Below are positions 42,560-53,626 of a DNA stretch of 64,000 nt, piece by piece (position 1 is the stretch's first letter; the number at the start of each line of letters is the position of its first letter). Position numbers and translations under genes: made by a program. Under the pieces are notes generated by a model that saw nothing but the letters and a program-made list of their open reading frames with translations, did not search any database and was not told the origin of the DNA. Source of the DNA: Cutaneotrichosporon cavernicola (Eukaryota; Basidiomycota; Tremellomycetes; Trichosporonales; Trichosporonaceae); NCBI RefSeq assembly GCF_030864355.1, contig NC_083393.1, positions 620,001 through 684,000 of the forward strand, in the 5' to 3' direction.

Positions 42560-43845
42560 GCTTGAGGTGGCTGCGGTGTGTGAGCGGGTGAGTGGGTGTG
42601 GGTGTGGGTGTGAGTGTGTGAGTGGGTGAGTGTGTGAGAGAAGTGAGTACGTGAGCATGATATATCTTCTGCGAAATACGCGGCGGGAGTTGGAGTGTCG
42701 CGTGAAGGCCTGACGTCTTGTTGATTGATGAGTGCGAGACGTTCAAGTGTTGTGTGCCGTTGATTCAAAGGGCGGGGTGTAGATTATCGCGTCTAGATGG
42801 CATGGATACTCCATCACTTTTATCTCCGAGCACAACGGAGATGATACATGTATCAATGACAGATCGTACACACTCTCGACGTGGCCTAACTGCCGATATG
42901 TGGTGGGGCGGAGGGAGCGATAACGATGATGACAGGTCAGAAAATTAGTCACATGGCAAGTATGTATACGTTACAGCCACTGACGCCGCGCCACACCGTC
43001 GCACTGAAAATCCACTCAGAGAACAGAGAATACAAATACAAATACTGCATCACTCGCCGTCGTTTGCCGAGCACTTGTGCAGGCGTGTTCCGCGGCGATT
43101 AGGTCTTGCGTCCGTACGCCGCGCCCTCATGTGCAGTGCGCCACGGCGCGGCCCAACAGCCGGATCTGACATGGAGATAAAGTAGTACAAGCCAACAGAA
43201 CTCAGCATGTCCGGTACACATAAAGTCTCAGTACAAGCCAACAGAACTCACCATGTCCGGTAGACCCGACAAGTTGAGACGTGTTCTAGTTCCCGCACAA
43301 TCACGCATGGTCCGCCTCGAAATCGCAACATGGCCGACCGAGGACATCTGCGAGTCTGATACCAGACGGTCATGAAGGTTGAGGCACAGCTCCTTTCAGT
43401 CTGAAGAGAGTGACCAGCGTCGAGCAAGTGGAATTACGTTGGGGTGCTTGGGCGATGCTCAAGGACGATATAGGACTGATCGCCCCGTCGAGTATGGCAA
43501 GTTGTGAGATGTCTCAGGCCGCCTTGCCTTCTCAGTCGCCACCGTAAGAAACTGCCAGCTTCCGCTTCTCATCTAGAAATAGAGTTCACACCGGTGTGTG
43601 GTCGCCACAATCCTCCCCTAGCCGTGTTACCCCCGCTCAAGATTCTTACAATCGTTTGAAAGCGAAACAGTGTCAGTCTGACCGCTTTGCATGTTCAGTT
43701 GATATTCGATACCAGCTCCCTTTCGATACGATACTGTTTACATCGACGACGTTGCGTATGTACAATACAACTATGATTACCTTCTCCCGCCGCGACTGCG
43801 AATGTGGTCCGTGTCCGTGTCCATGTCCGTGTCCGGAAAATATAA
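42560..43845. other. Intergenic with a 33-bp duplication
   Basis: The left end holds the repeat-rich leader and TATATA of the minus-strand hypothetical gene. The remainder has no convincing gene. A 40-codon frame at 43253-43375 begins within the second repeat copy and is not called. Confidence 0.4.
43184..43262. repeat. 33-bp direct repeat, two copies
   Basis: Copies at 43184-43216 and 43230-43262 begin agtacaagccaacagaactc and differ at one base. They are separated by 13 bp. Confidence 0.9.
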
Positions 43846-44597
43846 TCAGTCGTACCGATCCCCATGGAGGCACTGCAGAAACCCAGTCCAGCAACCGGCC
43901 TCGTCGTCGTCCTCCATGCGCTCGGGAGGTTTCTCACTGTGGTCAGGCACGATACCCTGTGGCACGCACCTGCGTCGTGACCGTCCCTCCGTGTCAGTCG
44001 AGAAGCGTGATAAAGTAGGTGGGAGTCTAGAGTCAGCCGCAGGGGTTGCTACACTCACATCTGACGAGCCTGGTTGTCGAAAGAGCTCAGAGTGGGTCCG
44101 GCCCGCAGTGGTCTAGGGCTCGAGATGACACGCCCGCGAACTGGCGGTGGGCTTTTGCTGTTGAACGGGAGGCTGGAGAGAATCTCGGCTTTGAGTGAGG
44201 CCGAGGGGCGACGCACACGAGGCTTAACCCAGGTCTCGGATTCCACTGCCACTGCCTTCCCCCACACATCCGAGTGGAGGAGGGACGTATCGGTTTTCTG
44301 GTGGGCCCAAGTCGAGGTGAGGGGAGGTGGGTACGGTGAGGAGCGGGGCTCGGTGAAATGGGCCGACAAGGGCGAGCGTGGTGACAGTGGCGCACTAGAT
44401 GAATGGTTGCTGGAGAACAGGGTACCCGGCATGGAAGGTATACCAGAAGATGTGGGTGTTGGGGAGCGGCTGAAGCCGAGGGAGAGGCGGGGAAAGGAGG
44501 GAATGGGTGGGAGGGGAGCAAGGCCGCTTTCCCATGAGTCGGTGGAGTGAGTACGGGCGAGGGCAGGAGGTGGAGGGGTAGGGCGGACGAGTGACAT
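43846..44597 (-). CDS. Hypothetical Ser/Pro-rich protein, 239 aa
   Basis: Two exons (44597-44059 and 44026-43846) are joined over a 32-nt intron with GTGAGTG and CTGACTCTAG. Exon 1 encodes a disordered Ser/Pro protein (LPPIPSFPRLSLGFSRSP, SSAPLSPRSPLSAHF). It contains a possible short motif, RVRRPSASLKAEILSSLPF, a basophilic kinase site followed by a helix. Exon 2 encodes TLSRFSTDTEGRSRRR and a closing acidic, Cys-containing end, EDDDEAGCWTGFLQCLHGD. The family is not recognised. Strong codon bias in exon 1 and a precise frame-keeping intron support it. The RRxS sites suggest regulation by kinases such as PKA. Confidence 0.6.
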
Positions 44598-45601
44598 TGT
44601 GGGGTTGGGGTTCCTTTACGAGGATGAGCGGTGCCGAACCGGATAGACCGTGATGAAGGAGCGTAAGTAAAGATAGTGAGAGTGAGAGTGGGAATGGGAT
44701 GGTGGCTCTGCGAGTCGACAGATTAAGAAAAAGGAGGAAGGTCAAGATGGATGAATCCAACGAATAGCTTCCAAGTGCCATTGAGTGTTGAACCTCCACT
44801 CTTCCTACAGTATACAACGAGTCCAACGGTTGATGCCATCTGTAGCTCTGTAGCTTGTCTGTCCATTTGTTGTAGTTGTTGTCAGGCAATCGCGCTTCGA
44901 CCTCGCTCATCGTTTCTCATCTGGCCTATGATTGCCTGGTCGCCTTGACAACCGACGTCCCGTCCCGGGGTTGATCACTTGGCTGACTCATGTGTGATGG
45001 AGTGATGGAGTGGTGGAGTGATGGCTCAAGCGAGGATGGTCGCGTAGCAGATCGTAGAGGGTTGATGCTCAAAGGCTCAAAAGGTCACAACTGGAACACG
45101 AGGCCCTCGTCACGTGCACTCTCACATGCATGTAATGTTTGGTTAGGGTCAGTTGTAACAAGTACGTAATATCAATATAGCGATAGTAACCGTTGCGATA
45201 ATAACAAGGAGCCATCTGTCATCCATCTTGGATAGCTTGGATTGCACAGCCCAGCAAGTACGCCACATTCCCCACGTCTTGAACAGCTCCAGCTTCAACG
45301 CCGCGCCGAGCCTCACTACTTGTTGCCCTTTCATGCCTTTCAGTGCACAGCCGCCCATCGCCAACTCGCGTGCCTGGTTCGGATCAACTCTATTTATCTT
45401 ACGGCAGGACTGTACAAGTTGACAAACTCACGCGACGAGGCGGTAAATGACCGCGCGGCACCCCCTGTCATGTCACTCACTCACTCACTCACTACAAAGT
45501 GCGACTACCACATCCTTGGATGCCCAAGCTTCCCGAGATCATAGTCTCGTCACCTCACCCATAAAGAACCTCCACCTCGCCTTCTGTTCTTCCCATCCAC
45601 C
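44598..45601. other. Intergenic, 1 kb
   Basis: No gene is seen. A short gagtgatgg repeat occurs at about 44,996-45,022 and a ctcactcactcactcac run near 45,476-45,492. CATAAAG 37 bp before the next ATG may act as a weak TATA. Confidence 0.4.
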
Positions 45602-47236
45602 ATGACCGAAGGAGACACCCTTCTCCCATCTAATGGCAACGACAAGAGCTACGGCGCTGGCTCGGGGACGCACACGCCAACCAACGCCGCAAACTCACCC
45701 CGCCCCAACACAATCTCCCTTCCCGCCAGCCCCCAGCCGGATGACAAGGCGGCGGTCCGCATCGTAACGGCGGCAACGGTCATCGGGACGGAAACGCAAC
45801 CCAAGACCACAACCACAACCCCACCTCCAGAGTCCGAGTACCCCGTGCTGGCGTGGGACGTGACCGACACTGGAGGCGCAGGGCACCACCTGTGTTTCCG
45901 CGCGTCGCAGTGGCACCTGCTGGGCCGCGACCTGGGATGGGTCTTCGCGCATCTGAATATGGTCCCGTGGATCGTCCTGCCTATGACCTACGACAAGAGT
46001 GGCCCAAACAGCTCAAGCTTCCTCGCGGTGATCGCGCAGGTCATCATGATCCCTTTCTCCCTCATTCTTACAGTCGCCTTTCTCACTAGTGCCGTCGTGG
46101 GTATCCCGCCGCTCATCCTCGCACTTGGTGTGCTCCTCCTCTTCATCTGGATCGCCGAGAAAGCACAGGGTGCCACGACCCGGTTCGTCACCTCTGATGA
46201 TGCTGTGGGGACCGACACGGAGGCGTGGTTCTTGTGAGTAACGCTCGAGCCGAGGCGAACAGGACGCGCGGAAGCGAACAACGCCTGAGCATGCCCAAGT
46301 TCTTATCTTGAACGTTACTGACCCCAGCGTCAATGGTGTTATGACGACCAACAGCGGAGCAGAGGACATTGCATTGCGCCTGCATGAGCTGTTCAAGCGC
46401 CCGATCACAGCGGTCCTCAACCGCTCCTACGGCCTCTGGTTTGACCTCCTTGAGTGCATGATGCAGCGTGACCTGCTCCTCACTACAAGCGACATCCGCG
46501 TCGGCTACAAGGTAACCAACCTAGTTGTCTGGGCTGACGTCAGACTGTGCGTAAGGCGGTGCTCGACACACGGCGCAAGCGTATTGTCATCATCGGTCAC
46601 AGCCAGGGCGGGATCATCTCGTCCGCCTGGGCTGACATGCTTCTCACCGACGTGCCGGCCGAACTCCTTGCCCGCGTCGAGGTTTACACGTTCGCGTCGG
46701 CCGCCAACCACTTCTCGCGCCCGGCGGCCGCGGCAGACGGGAGGGGTCAGACCTTTGCGCACGTCGAGCACTTTGCGAACGAGTACGACTTTGTCGCACA
46801 GTTCGGCGTGCTCGGCTACGCGCCTGCTCCTGGTGGGCAGATGGAGGCCGGCGACGACAGGAATGACCCCCGTTGGGAGCCGTGTACTCCGGCCACGCCA
46901 GTCAACAATTCGGCGCCATGGGACGGCGCTAGAGACGAGGAATCTGGTGGCGAGGAGATGGGTCGGGATATCATCGCGTACGACCCGTCCAAACTCTCAC
47001 TCAAGGAGAAGCTCGCGCTCGCCAAGCCCATCTTTGACAACTGGCAGGGCGAGCTGTTGCCTAACGCCATCGGTGACTTTGGCGGGCGCGTGTTCCTGCG
47101 CATGAACCATTCCGGACACTTGCTTACGAGCCACTACCTCACCTCTCAGCCTGGCACTTCGATCCTCGACGACCCTGTTGTCCAGAAGAACTCGCAGCTG
47201 GTTACCTACCTGGGCGGGCAGAACGTGAAGGCGTAG
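45602..47236 (+). CDS. Membrane-anchored alpha/beta-hydrolase (lipase-like, DUF676 type)
   Basis: Three exons (45602-46233, 46328-46511, 46544-47236) give 502 residues. The N-terminal 80 residues are disordered and Thr-rich. Then come two adjoining hydrophobic segments at about 140-190 (LAVIAQVIMIPFSLILTV, GIPPLILALGVLLLFIW), likely a membrane hairpin. The hydrolase part reads FFVNGVMTTNSGAEDIALRL and YGLWFDLLECMMQRD, with the nucleophile elbow IIGHSQGGIIS. An aspartate candidate lies in FANEYDFVAQFG and a His in MNHSGHLLTSHYL. This is the layout of fungal lipase-like proteins related to DUF676. Acyl-ester hydrolysis at a membrane is inferred. The usual family alternative is a lysophospholipase. 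No signal peptide. Confidence 0.78.
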
Positions 47237-47848
47237 CGGTAGTCTAATGAGTTGGCATCGTGAATCGAGTATGTTGATGAGACCAAGGGATCGTCTCCAG
47301 GCAGTTGGCCTTTGTAGGCAGTTTAGTTATGCGTGTCGATCCCAGCGAGTCATGATGTGGTGAGCATTGTCATTGAGTCTGATTCGTTTCAAGCCTCAGG
47401 CACACGGGTAAATCGGCGGCCGGTCTTGAGATGCTGTCCTCGGAGATGTTCCCAATGCTTGAACCACTGCCCCTCGTTTCTCCGCGCGCAGCCGATCTCA
47501 CCCGCGTCGCTAAACGTAACCGCTTTTCACAGTCTTTCTTCGGGCAAAGCTTGAGTGCGTTATTGGAGGAGCTGACGCCACACTGGACCCCTGACACGTG
47601 GCCCCATTTGACCAGCCTCAACAACTTCGGCAGCTCGGCATGGGCATTGCCTCTCGGCCTCTATGCGGGCAAAGCCTTCAGGGAAATAGCTGCCCGACGT
47701 CCACAGTCCACATGTCCGGGTTCTATGGGTACCCAGCTGACTTGAGACTTTTCCGAGGAGGTTGGAGCAACGGGTACTGAGTGGGACCGGTAAAGACAAA
47801 GACAATGACAAAAGTCTTTTAGCTTCTGTTCATCACTCACTACTCACC
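47237..47848. other. Intergenic
   Basis: No gene is seen. It includes the promoter of the MFS gene, with a caatgacaaaag-type A-rich leader near 47,800. Confidence 0.4.
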
Positions 47849-50133
47849 ATGAGCGAGAAGAATTACGAGCAAGACCCCGCAGACACCGAGGTAGATGCGC
47901 GTGAAGAGGTCAAGGTCGACGAGGCGGCGTTCAAGCGCGCGCTGCTCAAGCTCGACGTCATCTTCCTCCCCGTCCTCACGTTGATCTACTTTCTCAACTT
48001 TTTGGACGTGAGTGCTCCTCCTCCCTCTCTCCTTCCTCCTTCTACCCCCCCCTAACACCAGCGCGCCAACATCGGCAACGCAAAGGCCGCAGGCCTGACC
48101 GAAGACCTCGGCATGACCGCCAGACAATACTCCATCGCACTAACCGTCACCTACGTGCCCTACATTGTCGCCGAGCTGCCTCTCACCCTTGCGATCAAGA
48201 AGGTCGGGCCCAACATTCTCATTCCCGTACTTGTGATTTCGTGGGGCCTCGTCACGACGTTCCAGGGCTTTGTCACGAGCTACCCCGGTCTGTTGGTAGC
48301 GCGTTTCTTCCTCGGCTTGACTGAGGGCGCTATCCTCCCGGTAAGTCGGTGCGGAGCAGCTGCAGTTCAAGTGCAGCAACAGCCGGATGCGGCCGTAGAG
48401 AAGAAGAACAACAGGCGGTTGGCGAGCCAAGCGAGCTTCGCCGAGATTGTGACACGGGTCTTGAAACTCGAGACACAACTCGGAGCTGCAGAGCTGCAGC
48501 TGCACACAGACAAGACGACATGGCTAACCCCAGTCCTCAATGACGTACCTGTCCAACTTTTACCGGCGCGCGGACATGGGTAAGCGCGTGGCGTTCTTCT
48601 TCTCGGCCACGTCGCTTGCCGGCGCGTTCTCGGGCCTCCTCGCCGCCGCCCTTCTCAACATGCACGGGCTTGGTGGTAAGAAGGGCTGGGCGTGGATCTT
48701 CATCATGTGAGTTGATGCGAGTGCGCGTGGGTGTACGTGCGGGTGAGAAGTGTGGGGTTGGTGCGAAGATGTTGGCCCAATGTGGCCCCGGTCTTAGCCC
48801 AACCCGACTCCCCACCTTCCCCGCCTTCCATGTTGCGCGCGCGGACCCCAAACCCTCCCTGACCCCAGCGAGGGCCTCCTCACCATCGTCTGCGGCGTTG
48901 GATCCTTCTTCATCCTGCCCCGCACCCCTGGTACGGCATGGTGGCTCAAGCCTGAGGAACGTGTGGCCCTGGTAGCCGCCCTCGAGCGTGACGCCCCCAT
49001 CGCCGAGCAGAAGGAGAAACTCACATGGTCAGCTTGTGTCAGTGCCCTCAAGGCCCCGCAGGTGTGGTTCATGTTCACGCAATTCTTCGCCTCGGGCGCA
49101 ATGCTCTACGGCATGGCGTACTGTGAGTTCCCACCTTTGATATTCTGACCATCCCAAGTCTCGCCAACAATCGTCGGTTCATTGGGATACAAGGGGACCA
49201 AGATTCAGCTCATGTCTGTTCCACCGTATGTGGTTTCGGCCGTCTTCGCCCTCGCCTGTTGCTGGGCATCGGATAGGCTCCAGATGCGCGGTCCGTTCGT
49301 CATTCTCTCGTCGCTCGTCAGTGTTATCGGATACGCAATGTACCGCGGCAGCACGGATAAGCATGTTCAATACGGAGCGCTTTTCCTGCAGGTCATGGGG
49401 GCGTATACTGTTGCACCGCTTCAGTCGACCTGGATGCGTGAGTACCTAAATGATCGAGCACGGGCGCAGAACAGAATAGGGACCATGCCATTATGGCGTC
49501 GTGTTCCCGTTGTGGCGTGTCACGGATGGTCACATCTGACTGGCGCGCCCACGCGTGCACGGCATACACATTGCACACATTGCAATGTTTGCATGCCGCG
49601 AGTTTATGGCGCTGCACCGCCAAGCCCCGAGAGTCGACCAAGCCTCGGGCTAAGGCCGGGTGCCGGAAACGCGAAAACTCGGCGCCCTCGGCAATCTTGG
49701 CATTCCATTCCATGCACAGCACGTCGTGGCCAACACGTCGGCGCGTTCACGTGCCAAGCTGCCAAGCTGTCAAACAGTCAAGCTGTCAAACAGCCAAGCC
49801 TGTCCCGAAACTATCTCCGAGGCACTGCTAACGCCAGCCAACAACCTCGCCCCGTTCTACCGCCGCGTGACCGGTATCACAATGGGCTTCATCTCCACAA
49901 ACTCTGGGGGCATTCTCTCAACGTGGCTCTTCCCCAAGCCTCCGTTCCACAAGGGTGCGGATGTTCTCTTGGGCATGTCGGCCAGTATTGTGATCTGGGC
50001 CGCGGCGAATATGGCCTACCTTGGCTGGGAGAATAAGAAGCGTGCACGTGCTGGCGGATTCGAGGGCAACGCTGCGCCTGGAGATGACGGCGTGCCCGGA
50101 GACCGCAGTGTACACTATCGTTACATTTTATAA
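47849..50133 (+). CDS. MFS transporter, allantoate permease (Dal5) family
   Basis: This is an anion:cation symporter-type MFS protein of about 490 residues with 12 predicted helices. The ATG at 47849 begins MSEKNYEQDPAD. Helix 1 reads DVIFLPVLTLIYFLNFLD and is joined to RANIGNAKAAGL, the family signature. Next come ISWGLVTTFQGFVTSYPGLL and RFFLGLTEGAILP. The second half has TPGTAWWLKPEERVA, TIVGSLGYKGTKIQLM and ITMGFISTNSGGILSTWLF. Likely substrates are allantoate, ureidosuccinate, nicotinate-like acids or dipeptides. The choice cannot be read from sequence. Introns at about 48341-48532 and 48709-48868 are long (160-190 nt), and one at about 49440-49838 is about 400 nt, far above the window's norm. 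Confidence 0.88.
49751..49799 (+). repeat. caagctgtcaaacag repeats inside an MFS intron
   Basis: Several copies of gccaagctg / gtcaaacagtcaag occur just upstream of the acceptor of the 400-nt intron. Confidence 0.75.
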
Positions 50134-51580
50134 TACCGGAACGCACACAGGGGTGAGAGAAGATGAGTTTCGACGGCATGTAGGGCAGGTGTTTGCGAGG
50201 CCAGATTAATAACTATCTTTGGGTGGCGGATGCATACGTTGGCCATGTCTGAGACCGAGCTAACCCTTTGCAGAGCTAGCCAATCGCCAACACTTGAAAC
50301 AAGCTCGAAACGTATCAGATGGCTTAAGCCTTTGGACATGATTAGGGAATTGGGCAATTGGGCAATTTGGAAAAATGGGGTTGTAATGGTTAAATTGGAC
50401 TAGACTGGTGGCTTTTCTTTGCCCTTTTGCCCTACCCAGCCTTGCCCACGGAATTGTATTTGCAGTCCAAACAGTGCATTGTTTGGTGTGGTATGCATTC
50501 ATGGTGTAGCCGGCTGCCCAAGGCATGGGCCATGGTCCAATGGATGCAGCGATGATTGCGCCAAGCAAACTTTGGGTTGGCCAACCATGTTTGCACTTGC
50601 AGCCAAGGAGTGGAGGTTGAAATGCGATCTTGGCTTGACGTCAGTAAGCTCAAGAACTTTGTTCGGGACATCTGTATCCAAACACTGACCAGGTCAATTG
50701 GTGGGCGCTTACGAATGCCCACTACTCACACCCACGGAACATGATTCATGAACAGCCAGCCTTCTTGTGGGCGGTGGGAGCACGAGTTGACCCGGCAGCC
50801 GGCAGATGGCAGGGCGCAACGTTCAGGGGGTCAGGTACAAGTACTACAATATCTCGAGTCATATAGGCAACCCATCCGTTCCTAAATAGCCCTCTCGAAT
50901 ATCCTGTCCAACAGGGTCCACTAAAGATGGGAGGGGTTGGTCAGGGACCGTTGATTGTCTTGGCATCCCATCAGGGACAGATTATCAAGTAACCTTTTCA
51001 TTGCTAGTGTCGGCTGAACTGTCAACTGTTAGGAGCAGCTTGGCTTTGTATGAATGACGAGTTAATGGCCATAGGAGACCAGGATCGTTAACGTACAGTA
51101 CAAGGGGCGAGCAGGGTGCAGACATAGGGGCGAAGAATGCAATCCATTGGTGGTTGTCCTTGCGTCCTTGCACGAGAACAAACGCAAGCACACAACCCAT
51201 GCAACCTACGTCCTCTGGTCCAAGCGCCAAGAACATCTAGGGTTCTGTCCCTACCTCCCTAATACAAAGTAGCCGTGCCTCTTTGGCAGCCAACGTTACC
51301 TCACTCTAACTGCAGGCTGACGGCTAGATTTCCCACACAAATCACCCCCCCCCCTCCCCTCTCTCCCCGCAAAGAAGTGTCAGTGTCCTCCACAACGCTC
51401 GGAACACTCGAACACTTGGCCCATCGCATCCCAACCAGTCTTACATACACCTCTTTCCCTTCCTACCTCTAGGCTCTCTCTCTTCTACATCTTTCTTACC
51501 CCACCTCTCCTATACACACACTTCGGGCTTTACTTCTATCCTCAAGCTCTTCTCTACCTCTCATCATCCTCACGTTCACT
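50134..51580. other. Intergenic, 1.4 kb, with pyrimidine-rich leader at right end
   Basis: Most of it shows no coding bias. From about 51,340 to 51,580 the plus strand is markedly pyrimidine-rich (CCCCCTCCCCTCTCTCC, CTCTCTTCTAC), typical of the leader and promoter of a highly expressed fungal gene. Confidence 0.5.
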
Positions 51581-53305
51581 ATGTGGTCTCTCCTCGCCCT
51601 CGCCGGCGTGGCCACCGCCCAGGTCACCGCCGTCTTCCCCAACGGTGACACCAACCCCGCCAAGCCCGAGTTCTACCCCATCGGCGCCCAGGTCAACCAG
51701 ACCTCAATGTCCCGTCTCCTCACGCTCAACGGCATTGACGACTTCTGCCTGTACGGCCCCCCCGAGGAGGGTCCCGACTCGCTCATTGGCAACGTCGAGC
51801 CCATTGTCGTGGCCTACTGCAGCAAGCCCCGTAACAACGCTCGGTGAGTACTGTCGTATCCTGCTATGCGCCGAGTCAAGTTGCGCGAGCAAAGAAGATT
51901 GAGCTTGCTTTGTGGTGGTGGCGGGAGGCATTTGCCGGAGACGGAAAGGAAAAAGCCCCATCCAACCTTCCCTCGGGGAACCAGAAACCTTCCCTCGGGT
52001 AACCAGGGATGCAGGTATATGCACAGTGCAAACGGTGTACCTATGCACAGTCCCGCTGCCGCCACTCGGGCATAGCCGTCCCTCGGTTGTCTCTGCCAGC
52101 AATCGTCCCGGTTCACATGCATACGAGAGCACTATCGCTGACTGCCAGTCTCATCCCCGACGGTGCCATCCACTCGGCCCACGTGAGTTGAATTTAATTT
52201 ATGGGAATCGCGTCGTCACCTGGCGACCTGCGCCCAATCCGTGCCTGCTGCGCTAAAATGCCTCACGCGCCAAGAAGCCACTCATCACCGCTTTGATCAG
52301 ACACTGACATCCTCGCAGCTCATCAAGACGCCGCTCTACGTCCAGATCTCGGGCATGTGGGACGGCACCACCGCCAACATCCCCGCCGGTGACAGCGGTG
52401 GTGAGCTTGACCCCCACGGTGCCGAGAACAAGGGCAACCCGGTCGGCGGCAACGTCACCACCAACCTCGCCAACGGCCAGGACATCTTCTACGAGGAATG
52501 GATGATGTTTGTGAGTGCCACAGTTGTCGACTGCGGAATGGAATGGCAGTGTTCAAGGCCGGGCATGCGTAGTCTGCCAAGCCGAACTTGCTTCAGTCCA
52601 TTCCAAGTGCCTCTGAACTGCGCTAACTGGCAGATCTCTTTCGACCAGTTCTGCCTCCGTATTTGCACTGCTGAGGACCCTGCCAAGGGTGTGACCGCCG
52701 CCCTCCAGTGCGAGCACGAGCTCGACATTATGGGCTGCCGCTTCGTCATGGCTATTGAGGACCACTACAAGTCGAACAACACCTTCACCGAGTGCGACGG
52801 TGAGGCTGCCGCTCCCCCCGGTCTCTACCCTCTCCCCGGCGGCGGCTACTCGACCTTCCGCCAGCGCTTCACCGGCACCTGGACCAACTCGGCCGACAAC
52901 TCGACTGGTATGTTCACCGTCGGCCAGACCGTCACCCCTTCGGCTCCTGCCTTCTGGCCCAAGACCTCGAACTGCTTCACCTACTCGACCATCTCGAACG
53001 GTGTCGACTTTGCCAACCTCATGGTCACCGCTGCCCCCACTGTCCTTGCCAAGGGCGCGTCGTCGGTCGTTTCCGGCGTTTCGTCGACTTCGCAGGCCGT
53101 TGTCACCACCCCCACCAAGGTTCCTACTATGGCTTCTCAGGCGCCCTCGGCCACCCCCCTCACTGACTCTGAGGGCAAGGTTACCGGCACTGCCGCTGCT
53201 CCCAGTGCCTCGGCCTCCAAGCCTGCCTCGGGCGCGTCGGGCCTTGTTGTCCCCGCCATCGCTGCCGTCGGTGCGGTCGCGGGTGGTATCCTTGCTGTCT
53301 TCTAA
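51581..53305 (+). CDS. Macrophage-activating-glycoprotein-like GPI-anchored surface protein
   Basis: Four exons (51581-51843, 52149-52182, 52319-52510, 52634-53305) give 386 residues. The signal peptide is MWSLLALAGVATAQ. The body has paired Cys and N-glycosylation sites (NQTS, NVTT, NNTF, NSTG). Family landmarks are FCLYGPPEEGP, FYEEWMMFISFDQFCLRIC, CEHELDIMGCRFVM, FTECDGEAAAPPGLY and TPSAPAFWPKTSNC. The last 100 residues are Ser/Thr/Ala-rich and end in a hydrophobic tail (GLVVPAIAAVGAVAGGIL), a GPI-attachment signal. Proteins of this fungal family are annotated as macrophage-activating glycoproteins. Their real role is unclear. Extreme codon bias and the pyrimidine leader predict high expression. 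Introns 1-3 are unusually long (305, 136 and 123 nt). Confidence 0.85.
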
Positions 53306-53626
53306 GTAACTCTGCTCTGACCTAGGTAATACCTAGCGCAGTCCCCCCAATACCTTCCTCAGCCCCCCATTTGGCATGATTACCATAGCGGCATGCCGCT
53401 ACCCCCCGGACATTAATCGATTCGCATGCCCTGTGCATTGTCGCTCCTTATGCACCATTTCATGACAAGGCCAAGCTGCGTGGTGGGTCCAGAAGTCTGT
53501 GGCCACCGGCGGAAGGAGGAAGAAATGAAGCGTCCGGGCGTAGACAGCCTCGGACCTTGCGCACGGCGCGTCAGATGTATACATGGCCAGAAGACATGAT
53601 CTACAGACATGGTCTCTACAGGGTAA
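53306..53626. other. Convergent intergenic region
   Basis: It lies between the 3' ends of the surface glycoprotein and PHO88 genes. Nothing else is seen. Confidence 0.4.

Noticed and set aside
42560..42658. Upstream ATG adding 33 residues rich in His and Thr to the hypothetical protein
   Set aside because: It directly follows the TATATA element and consists of translated cactcaccc repeats.
43740..43850. Cys-Pro-rich peptide (CGPCPCPCPCP) that resembles a metallothionein
   Set aside because: It is a translated gtccgtgtccat repeat, has no splice structure or suitable promoter, and abuts the 3' end of a gene on the other strand.
47400..47750. Frames over 100 codons between the lipase-like and MFS genes
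   Set aside because: There is no codon bias, no splice signals and no recognisable peptide. It is treated as intergenic.
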